A DNA stretch of 64,000 nt from the NCBI GenBank assembly GCA_916613615.1, contig OU744720.1:70696471-70760470 (forward strand), given 5' to 3'. Below, in pieces: positions 55,395-64,000 of this stretch (the stretch's first letter is position 1; each line of letters starts with the position of its first letter). The notes under the pieces were generated by a model. The model saw nothing but the letters and a program-made list of their open reading frames with translations, ran no database searches and was not told where the DNA came from. The stretch comes from Steromphala cineraria (taxonomy: Eukaryota; Mollusca; Gastropoda; Trochida; Trochidae). The translations under genes were made by a program, and so were the position numbers.

Positions 55395-56275
55395 CAACGA
55401 GGAATACCTGTCTGATGGCATGGAATACTCAATGATGTCTCTAGATGTTTCTGTATATACAACAGCCAATGATCTATCACCATCGTTTCTCTGTAGGTTT
55501 TTCCAGATAAATTAGAGCTCTGTGTTCAAATGGTTTAAAGTGTCACAGAATTTGGGCGCGCCACTCGAGCCACATTGTCCGGTTCTCGATCAAAATCCCG
55601 ACTTTGAATAGCCGTATTTTCGCTCTAATGTACTGATTGACCTTTAACTTGTTATTTTCAGTAACAGTTAGTGGTTCCCGATGTAATAACATCGATTTCA
55701 AAATTTGACATATGTGATCCTATCAACATACTCTGTGTCTTTTTAACCTATACATAGTAAATTAGTGAATACAGATTTTACCAAATTAGCAATACATACA
55801 AGCTGTAGGCATACTTCTGAAACCAGACAATACGACAGGCCTTGTATGATGACATAGAATACTTAGCATGTCTCAAGATCTTTCTCTTGGTTTGTACTGA
55901 CATCATTGAGTCATCATTTGACTCTCTAGTCTTGCAGTTATCTTATATACCTTTCAATATATTTACCATAACATCTGTTGCAAGGAACTATGCTACAATG
56001 ATGGATCTGAATGGATGTGTATTTATCTCCAACTTTGGAAGTGCGAAACCTTTCAGTCATGATAACATTGACTTTGGTGAACACTCCTTTAAACATTGTA
56101 ATGCCATGATGCTGCTGTTTCGTTATGGTGTAATCCTAGTTGTACAAACATACGGGTATTTAGATTGCAGTCGTTGCAGACATCATTCAAGTCTTCTTAT
56201 GCATTAAAAGAATCCGTGTTGATAGGAACTATTCTATAATGGATCTGGGTGACTGTGTATTCATTTCAAGCTCAC
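55395..56275 (+). other. Locally duplicated, possibly ex-coding segments
   Basis: Two diverged duplications lie here. First, 55,395-55,500 resembles 55,826-55,935 (GATGGCATGGAATACT against GATGACATAGAATACT, then matching flanks). Second, 55,983-56,030 resembles 56,224-56,268. The second pair reads in the + strand as RNYATMMDLNGCVFIS and RNYSIMDLGDCVFIS: the difference in length is one whole codon, and several changes are silent third-base changes. The first member lies in a 121-codon open frame (55,842-56,207). I recognise no family. It may be a decayed gene or repeat-encoded exon, or chance. Confidence 0.3.
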
Positions 56276-56597
56276 GTTGGTAATTGGGTCTGTTGTCCTT
56301 GGTCATTTTAAATGTGTTTCTTGTACGACTTAACCTGTTTCAAGCATCATTTTGTCACAAAGACGCAAAATAATCATAAAATAGTCTGATTGTGTAAGTG
56401 CCAATTCACAGTTTTTTAGGTCTTAGAGAACACATGCCAATTACGCCAGGCATTATAAGAGGGAATAGCTTGAAAATAAAACTAATATAACAGGGGGCAT
56501 CTCACAAAATGAATTGAATTGAAAGCCTTAAAATTTGTTTTAATACTCCCCAGAATGCATTAGAAAATGCATAGTTATCATTCTGTATTTCATAAAT

Positions 56598-56692
56598 GTA
56601 TTACCATCCTGTCTCTGGGTAAAACGTATACGCTGACGCTTCACTTTCATACCCTGGGTGAAGACCCCACTGAAAGCTGCGCGTTGTGACCT
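56598..56692 (-). repeat. 95-bp dispersed repeat, left member of an inverted pair
   Basis: Closely matches the complement of 59,934-60,030. Shared words include GGGTAAAACGTATACGCTGA, CACTTTCATACCCTGGGTGA, AGACCCCACT and AGCTGCGCGTTGTGACCT. The two are separated by about 3.2 kb. G+C content is above that of the flank. It may be the end of a larger element or two independent insertions. Confidence 0.8.
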
Positions 56693-57038
56693 CTGATCCA
56701 GCCAATGATATTGTTCTATCGCGATGGTTCGCGATAAAATTTCAGCCAATCACGGACCGCCTTTTAAACAACATTTGACTTACAGTCTTTGCAACAATAT
56801 GATCTAGATGATTCAAATGATATTCACATTTATTAAAATATTTGCTGTTAATTTTGGAAATTCCTTAATATTTGATTCACACATGTTATGACATTGATGT
56901 ACCCCAATGAGAAATAGTTTAACCAAAAAGCAAATTATCGTTAATAGATTAAAACAACACAAAAGTTGATAGAAAGACATGTTGAATATAACAATTGTTG
57001 AATATTATATTCATCAACAATACACAAAATAATGTTGT

Positions 57039-57405
57039 TTAAAGGGGCAGTAGCACGTTTTTTTTTATAATTTTATATTTTTAATATTTCACTTATAATT
57101 GTACGTTAATACTATATGTATTTTATTGACAGTGTCAACAATCTCATTACACAAGCCAATCACCCATAGTTAGAGGACAAAGTATGAGGATTCACATAAA
57201 ATCCATTGGCGGCCATTTTTGTGTGAAAACCTTTAATTCATTTTGTGTAACAAAAAGGAATCGCATTGCTTAACTTTACGTTATATATTTGAATTATTAC
57301 TGCTTCATTCAGTTTAAATACATTGTCTTTCAATTGGAACCATCTATTTTCATTTTCCTGACATCACCTTATATTCTCCCAAAAAACGTGCTACTGCCCC
57401 TTTAA
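57039..57405 (+). mobile_element. TTAA-flanked MITE, copy 2 (well preserved)
   Basis: Element of 367 bp including both TTAA sites. It starts TTAA-AGGGGCAGTAGCACG and ends CGTGCTACTGCCCCT-TTAA, a perfect 15-bp terminal inverted repeat flanked by TTAA on both sides. There is no open frame of note. It is the better copy of the family also found at 49,037-49,376. TTAA duplications are characteristic of piggyBac and Kolobok families; which of these mobilised it cannot be told from the ends alone. Confidence 0.92.
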
Positions 57406-57409
57406 GAAA

Positions 57410-58800
57410 CCATCTCTATTTAGATATTTCACGCTTTGTGCCAAGGGTGTAGTGAGGCCAACAGCCAGGTAAGCGAGATTCACGTGCAATGTACATTTCA
57501 CTGTTTAGGGGTGGAAGAAAAGGCATCACAAACCTTATACTTACATTTACATCTTTGGAAGGTACGATTTGTTTCATTTCTTTTTTATAATATTCATATT
57601 GATGCGAGAAAATTTGTTTTTATATAAATTAGGTGTCTATTCACTGGATGTTGTTTTTGAAAAAATAATTTGATTTTAACCATTTCAGTTTTGATGGAAC
57701 CCTTCTAATCTGCGCTACCGCAGCCGAGATGTTTTTTTAAAAAATATCGTTTACAACTTTTGCTATGTTGACACCACAAGTACAGTATGTCTTGGAACAT
57801 TATATGGAACATTATATAAACTGACGTCCAAAAGAAACTTTACTACATTTTGTAATCATTCTGATTAAAGAATGAAGAACGATAGAACTTTAAAACAAAG
57901 TGCCTTTTATCGATCAACCATTTCAGTCAACAACCAGCTAATTAAAATTGAAGGGGAAAACCCCGATTTAGCAATTAATCAATTTAAAGTGGGCAGGGGT
58001 CAAAATTTGATTGTTCAGGCATTCATTAAAATGCTTTTTTCGCAATAATTACGTTAAGGTTATGAAATTAGCAACTTTTGCGCCAGGTATGAGCAGGCCG
58101 AGTGTTATCCCTTCAAAATCTGCCATGTGTAACGAAAAAGGCCAAAATTTGAATTACGTCACCTGTCTTCAGTTTCAATCTTCACATTAAATCTGAATCC
58201 ATGTTTTTCTATCAATGGGAATTTATGGATAAAGTCCTACATGTCAGATTGACACATTTGTTAGTCGTACAACTGGTAATCAGCCTTGAGAGCTGAACAA
58301 TCGCAGTTAAATCGTAATATTGCAGGCCAATTCTGACGTTATGACTTTATGAATGACATTGCCTTGTGTGGTTGATTAGTGGCCAATGGCTATCAATTGA
58401 GCAGTCAATGAGCTTTGATTACAACTGTTCAAGTTCATGTAGTGCACGAGAACATAATGACATGTCGACCTTTGATGTATGCTATCCTTGACGTCACTAA
58501 GAGACAACGTTATCGGTGGTCTAACGTTTTAGATATTGGCCCTCATGCAGTCAAAAACAACTCTTTTTCCATGTTTCAGGGTTGTCAGCAATCCTCACAA
58601 CCTCTCTGTACAGCCTGATCAAGTTACCATAATAAATGAAGGAACACTATCGATTCTTGTAACAAGGGTATTTTTTTTATCAGTTTTGTTGATTTTCAAT
58701 GGGGATTGGTGATATTTTTGCTGTGCCGTTACCGGTTTTAAGGTGGTTTTTTCACGAACAGGAGGACAAACATTCATTATGGACATTTATTAAACCTTTT
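57410..58800. other. Non-coding stretch, nothing recognised
   Basis: Two short open frames (57,436-57,627 and 58,415-58,618) show no recognisable domain. There is a GGGGAAAACCCC palindrome near 57,952. No element borders were identified. Confidence 0.4.
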
Positions 58801-58849
58801 CGTCACGTGACTAAACTCCGGTGGAAAGGTCACCTGATTATGACATGTT

Positions 58850-59701
58850 TTGCCATTTTTGCCACTCCACTCCAGTAGTTCTAACCAAATATCAAGTCTA
58901 GTAAAAATATTTTGAATAGGTTTCAAGCTAAAGCCCGAAAACAGACCCTACCCCCCATATACACCTAGTTCAACTTGTATCTATAGAAACCAGAAATTTT
59001 TTTCAGAATAACTAAAATAGAAAAAGGCACCACTCCACCACTAGGTCTAACCACATACCAAGTTTCATAAAATCATATTGAATAGTTTTTGAGATATGGC
59101 CCGGAAATGGTCCTCCCTCCATATGTTCTAAGTTCAAACTGTTGCCATGGAAGCCAGGAAAATTATATAATTCAGAATGACCAAAATAACAAAAGGCACC
59201 ACTCCCCCACTAGATCTAACCACATACCAAGTTCGTAACAAAATTTTGAATACTTTTGAGATATGGTCCGGAATGAAAGCATCCCCCAATATGCACTAAG
59301 TTCAAATTGTTTTCATGGAAACCAGAAAAAATTAAAAATTCAGAATACCCAACATAGCAAAAGGCACCACTCCAGTATTAGATCTAACCACATACCAAGT
59401 TTCGTTAAAAAATATTGAACGGTTTTAAAGATATGGTCCGGAAACGAAAGCATCCCCCAATATGCACTAAGTTCAAATTGTTTCCATAGAAGCCAGAACA
59501 AATAAAAAATTAAGAATAACCAAAATAGCAAAAGGAACCACTCCAGTACTAGATCTAACCACATAACAAGTTTCGTTAAAAAATATTGAACGGTTTTGGA
59601 GATATGGTCCGGAAACGAAAGCGTTACGGAATAACGGAATTACGGAATTGCGGACGGAACTGAAAACACTATGTCTCCCGCAAAGCTTTGCGGGGGACAT
59701 A
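58850..59701 (+). mobile_element. Element with five ~169-bp tandem units and terminal hairpin
   Basis: Five units share GATCTAACCACATACCAAGT (looser in unit 1), TTGAATAGTTTT-like sequence, GATATGGTCCGGAAA and CAAAAGGCACCACTCC. The CTAACC landmark lies at 58,881, 59,047, 59,216, 59,384 and 59,555, so the period is 166-171 bp. Units become more alike towards the right. After the last unit come repeated ACGGAAT words and a terminal near-palindrome (59,670-59,701) with core CCCGCAAAGCTTTGCGGG and outer arms TATGTC/GACATA. Internal tandem units followed by a 3' hairpin recall Helitron/Helentron-related non-autonomous elements of molluscs. That is an inference, and the left border is uncertain. Minus-strand open frames at 59,340-59,730 come from the repeat. 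Confidence 0.75.
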
Positions 59702-59933
59702 ATAATCAAACAAATGATTTTTATTGACAACTTTTAATTTCGTTGACAACAAAAAGTAAAAATAATTGTCGGAGTTGATATGTCGTTTCGATTAGCTTCA
59801 GTGTTATTTTGAGTCAAAAAAGATCATTGTTTTAAAGTTAGACAAAGCACAAAGGCGTTCTTAGCGACGTATTTTTGCTAATACCGACTCGCCTTTCAGG
59901 AGCTGCCATTGGTTGAGTATTATTAGATAGTTC

Positions 59934-60030
59934 AGGTCACAACGCGCAGCTTTAAGTGGGGTCTTCACCCAGGGTATGAAAGTGGAGCGTCAGCGTATAC
60001 GTTTTACCCTGAGACAGGATGATGTATTAC
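59934..60030 (+). repeat. 95-bp dispersed repeat, right member of an inverted pair
   Basis: Inverted counterpart of 56,598-56,692. It reads AGGTCACAACGCGCAGCTTT, then GTGGGGTCTTCACCCAGGGT and CAGCGTATACGTTTTACCCT. It differs from the left member by a few substitutions and a short indel at its outer end (GGATGATGTATTAC). Similarity stops abruptly at both sides. Confidence 0.8.
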
Positions 60031-60149
60031 CTATTCATTATCCAACGCTAACCAACATCAACTAGAAATCATCAAAACGTATTTCAGCATCTTTTCCCCT
60101 GTAGATTAAATACAGTTTTACGACGAAATTACCTGAGTACACCCACGAG

Positions 60150-60310
60150 AACGGCTCTGGTTTGTCCGAGGGCTCATGGTTATGATGCTGGCAATACCTT
60201 GAACCTACAGAATCAATCTTCTGTGTAGGAGTAGAAACAATCGATTTCTTCCTTCATCCATCAAATACCGTTACTTAACTCTTTGTAGGTGAGGAGGATT
60301 TGCTGACGAA
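60150..60310 (+). repeat. Relative of the 50,550-50,800 dispersed repeat
   Basis: Alignable with 50,550-50,660 through GGCTCTGG/GGCTGTGG, TGCTGGCAATACCT/TGCTGTAATAACCT, CTGTGTAGGAG and AATCGATTTCTTCCTT. Also carries TTTGTAGGTGAGGAGGATTT, resembling TTTGTAGGTTAGG of the other locus. The MITE at 60,320 is inserted at its right end. Confidence 0.45.
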
Positions 60311-60670
60311 GCTAATAGTCATTCTCTCCCCACAGAGGCAGATCAAGTCATGTTGATTTAGCCTCTGTTCTATTACGCAAATCTTGTGGGATAGAATGGG
60401 AGATGCCTGAGTGGAGGCAATCAAAATTAGTTGTGCAATCAGCGACGCTGTTTTTAAATCATCATTTGGCTACTGAAACAAGGCAAAGGCATTGTGATAT
60501 GAACCACCCTTTCCAAGCCTTGTCATTTGATAAAGAAATTCAAAAGTATTGTGATGAAAGTTTTTTTCCGCCAGGGGAAACTGCCAGAATACACGGATTT
60601 CGGCGTAATAGAACAGAGGCTAAATCAACTTGACTTGATATGCCTCTGTGGGGAGAGAATGGCTAATAGT
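60311..60670. mobile_element. MITE with 59-bp TIRs and perfect 9-bp TSD (MULE-like)
   Basis: The element spans 60,320-60,661 (342 bp) and is flanked by GCTAATAGT at 60,311-60,319 and 60,662-60,670, an exact 9-bp direct repeat. The terminal inverted repeats start CATTCTCTCCCCACAGAGGC and continue for about 59 bp with two mismatches, ending at TTCTATTACGC. The combination of long TIRs and a 9-bp duplication is characteristic of Mutator-like elements. The 76-codon frame inside (60,403-60,633) has no transposase features, so the element is non-autonomous. The intact duplication and near-identical TIRs suggest a fairly recent insertion. Confidence 0.93.
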
Positions 60671-60674
60671 TTGT

Positions 60675-61636
60675 TATAAAATGTTCTTTATTCCACCATC
60701 AATCCTTATTCCAGTTTTATAAAGGCCTCAGGCGTATCGCTTCATATACCATATTTTATTTCTAGATATCTTCACATACTAGATTTACATCGGTATCTGC
60801 AGTGACAGAGTAAAGCTATTTGTTAACAGTGCCACTAGTTTTGTCCTATCTGGATAGAGGTTTTAGATATCTTGTCCATTCTTTTTATATACAGGTGGTT
60901 ATCGGAATTTACGCTGATTTGAAGAAATAATAATGATTTGGCGTGGTGTTGTGATATTGTAATCAGAATCTCACTATATCTTAAAAACCAATGAATGATG
61001 CGCTGGAATTTGATTTCACATTTCCAGTATATTTGATGAATGAGGATCTAAACTGTGAAAATGCTTTTAAAAATACAAAGTTAATAGGCAAGATAATCAA
61101 ATGTTTTTCTGCTATAATGATAATACCATAATGATAATGATGCTTTCACACATGTGACATACTAGTTGATACGTTTACACAGGGCCTCATCAGATATTAC
61201 TTCAGTTAGGGAGAAGTTATGTTTTTGATATCAGTGAACACTTGTCATCATTACAATCATGAATGAAGGGATCAATGGAGAGCATTATTACAAAAAGAGG
61301 AATTTGAAAATAAATAATATTTTTATTTTTACTTGACAGATGAATAAGATGACTTGCTTTGCTTTCGTTAATCTTATTACATCAAGAACATTAGATCTAA
61401 TGTGTTGAAAAATGCGACTTAACTAATGAATAAGAAAAGATACTTGTAACTATTGATATTATAATTTAAAATAGGACACTTTGAAACTTCTCTTTATGTA
61501 GTATGTGACTATCACAAACATTCAAAGTCGAGGTTTTCTCTCTTTAAGTATTTTTTTTGTTTTTTTGAAAATGTTTTGATGTTTCTTTTGTTACTCCGAT
61601 TAATGTTATGATAATTCTCTGGAGGTAAGCCATGAG
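60675..61636. other. Non-coding stretch, nothing recognised
   Basis: AT-rich sequence with short ATGATAATA-type runs near 61,118-61,140. No gene, RNA or bounded repeat was seen. Confidence 0.4.
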
Positions 61637-61921
61637 ATGAAACATTTGGTATCATTAAGTTGTTTTTCGGGCTTGAAGTGCAAAGACATTCTATTGCAAT
61701 TTTTACTTAATATGAACTTCAAAAGATACATAGCTAAAGGCGATCCTGCTTCCTTGCTCTTAGATAAGCTGAGGAACAAAGGTGGGAATTACTTATACAA
61801 GCTTATAAACAGCACCTCGTCCCCTGGTTCTAATAGGTTTAGTTGGCCAATTACTGATTTTATTAAAATTATTACCGCGAATTGTTTTACGATGAATAAT
61901 TATATCAAGAACATACTATGA
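61637..61921 (+). other. Unrecognised 94-codon open frame
   Basis: An ATG-to-stop frame encoding 94 residues. It has a hydrophobic start with two cysteines, then a mixed charged stretch (KGDPASLLLDKLRNKGG) that reads more like protein than most frames here. No family is recognised, no splice context is evident and no poly-A signal was assigned. It could equally be chance or an exon fragment of a decayed element. Confidence 0.15.
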
Positions 61922-64000
61922 TATTTTGCGAAATAAACATAATTTTTGGCCCAGTTTTTATGAAATTAACAAATATCATATCAGTTAGGACATTCAACTT
62001 TTGTTGATCAATTACCCGAATTTAAAAAAGCGTTATATTATCATTAAAGTTTTCTAAGTGCGATGATGACCATGTTCTAAATGATGACAAGGTTGTTTTG
62101 TTCTCCATTGCTGATAAAGATCCGATGACAATTAGTAGCTTTAATGATCATGACGATGTATTTCATGTATCTCATCGCTCCACAACGTGCCTTTAAGAAA
62201 GTCATCTGTCATTGTCAGTTTCCAATATCAAGATATCTTTGTGGATAACCTCCTAAACTGTGACCAGGAAGTTTGTCTTTAATATGAAGTTCTGAGTTTT
62301 TGCTCCGATCCTCTCCACATCACCCCTGGTATTTTCAATTAAAACATCTGTACTCAAATTTTCCACCCTTGGTTGATATGAGCAAACCAAACTGGTTCTT
62401 TGATTGGACCTGCGAACCCCCCATGAAAATGAATTACTAACTGACTTTGGTACTCCATTCAAAATAGCCGACATAATTGAAATAAAGTTTGGAATTTAAA
62501 ATCTCAAAGAAACAAGAGACAATGTATGATTTTCCCTAATGTTGTCATAACAAAGCGTGCACCTCTTCATTCTGGTTCCTATAGTGCACGATTCTGCGCT
62601 TCCACTGGGTGCAGACAATTAGATACGGTCATGGCGGCTTAGCATCTTACAAGATGGGGATGTTTCCAAACAAACGTTTAGGAGTTTTTCGTAGATTTTC
62701 ATCGGTAATGACACATTCATCAGAACAGTGAACTTATCTAATATCTCAAATCTCCTTGAAAAGCTTCTGCAGCTCTCTATTTACGTTTAAAAATTAGCGT
62801 TACTAGGCAAAATGTAAGCAATAGGGAGAAACAATTTAAAAAGCTGCATTCTAAAAAAACTCGTTGTTATATCACCAATTTAACAGAAAACATGTAACGA
62901 TTATATGTACTCAACGACCAATACAAAGATAATATCATGGTTAATTTTTCAAATATTTTATGCGAATTTAGTTTACATGTGTTAAGGTTAACTTGACTAT
63001 AATGTTATTCATCCATTAACGGATTATATTAAAAAAACAAGTTTATTGTTGTTCTGTATCATTTGATATTTAATGATCAAAATGTTGAAATTTCCAGTTT
63101 TCAGTTACTCTTTAAGATTAAGAAGAAACAGCTTTATTTCTTGTCGGTATTCATTAAATTGATGAGAGAGATAGTGATATGAGAGCATATGTTTTATTTG
63201 ACTAACAATGACATGTCGTAAAACAATTTTTGTACGTGTCTGATGGTCACTAAAGGACAATAAAAACACAAAAAATTTAGTTGCATGAGGAAGTGCAAAA
63301 GTTGACCAAACAGAACGCCCAAAACCCTCTCAAAGTGCCTTTAAGGTTTTATTGGTTCTCAGGTAAATAGGCAGCATAAGTTAAAAGTTTAAATTTCATT
63401 CAATGTAAACCAGCTTAAATGGTTGAGTTGAAAATTTCCTGAGGAGAAAATGATTGTGTGAAACTTTTTAAGCTTGTGTTGACCAAGAAATTTCACCGTA
63501 GGCATGAAGGACACGCAACTGATCAAATAGGGAAAAGAAAAAGAACACATTGTGTTCACAAAATGAAATTACAAGATCTATTGCCATTTTCCAGAATTGA
63601 AATGTCATATTAAGAAATATTACATCAAGTCTTGTCACTTATTTTGAATTAAACGATAATTTTGCAACTGCTTCAATTTTGACATTACAACTTGTTTGAT
63701 ATCCTTCCATTCTTTTACTTTTAAGTGTGAAGTTTGACGATGCCTTAAGAACAGAAATTAATCTCCCTTGCTTAGTGAGGGAATATGTTGAAAGAAATTT
63801 GACTTTTACAAAATGTTATACTTTTGAAAAATACACCTGTTAGCTGCTGAGATTAGATTGATCGCTTCAAGCAATAACTATAGATTCGTCATTAGGGTAG
63901 AACCCACTCAGATATCAAACCAATTATAAAATTCCAGAAGAAATGTTACTCCATCTATCATTGCTCGCGGCTCAAGTGGTGTAGAAATATTCTATCAGAA
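61922..64000. other. Non-coding stretch to the window end
   Basis: Contains one minus-strand frame of 73 codons (62,253-62,474) with balanced composition but no recognised family, and otherwise only short frames. No repeat with borders was identified. The sequence continues beyond the window. Confidence 0.4.

Noticed and set aside
59340..59730. Hydrophobic minus-strand frames of 74 and 85 codons as membrane proteins
   Set aside because: They are complements of the ~169-bp tandem units; the apparent repeats in the peptide mirror the DNA repeat.
60403..60633. 76-codon frame as a transposase remnant inside the MITE
   Set aside because: It runs into the right terminal inverted repeat and has no catalytic motif; the element is too short to encode a transposase.
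62253..62474. 73-codon minus-strand frame as a gene
   Set aside because: Composition is balanced, but no family, splice signals or neighbours support it, and a frame of this length is expected by chance.

Overview
This is an animal nuclear genome window, most likely from a marine mollusc or a similar invertebrate. That assignment is an inference: the flank is AT-rich and intron/intergenic-like, it is dense with short non-autonomous DNA transposons and internally tandem elements, and one element ends in a CGCAAAGCTTTGCG palindrome of a type I associate with molluscan repeats. No bacterial-style gene organisation is present. I recognise no protein-coding or RNA gene with confidence anywhere in the window.

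Layout. (1) Positions 1 to about 45,930 are one uninterrupted head-to-tail satellite array of about 250 monomers of 184 bp, about 73% A+T, all in the same orientation. Three monomer classes (here called A, B and C) alternate mainly as ABC (552 bp) and ABCBC (920 bp). These are built into larger higher-order units: a 2,944-bp unit near the start, a 1,104-bp unit at about 8.3-12.7 kb, a duplication of about 8.4 kb inside the array (about 17.4-25.8 kb copied to 26.4-34.7 kb) with a third partial copy at 35.6-37.7 kb, and a 2,576-bp unit at about 37.4-45.2 kb. The classes diverge over most of the monomer but share a nearly invariant segment of about 54 bp containing CCGTCCCAACTTGGAATTTC. (2) The array decays at 45.7-45.93 kb. 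About 1 kb beyond it lies a 70-bp nested palindrome (46,961-47,030) that carries the satellite's conserved core as an inverted pair. A 200-N assembly gap (47,168-47,367) follows. (3) From 47.4 to 64 kb the sequence is non-coding, with many repeats: a decayed tRNA-SINE-like segment, two related TTAA-flanked MITEs, a tandem repeat of about 166 bp with paired TGACCT/AGGTCA half-sites, a fold-back palindrome, a tandem repeat of about 169 bp ending in a hairpin, a 95-bp inverted pair 3.2 kb apart, and a MITE with 59-bp terminal inverted repeats and a perfect 9-bp target-site duplication.

Taken together, the window is the edge of a large satellite block, possibly centromeric, pericentromeric or heterochromatic, next to a transposon-rich flank. 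The 73-residue open frames that recur through the array are by-products of the monomer sequence and not genes. The most interesting signal is the constrained 54-bp box of the satellite and its reappearance as an inverted palindrome just outside the array. This suggests either a protein-binding site or a mobile-element origin for the satellite.
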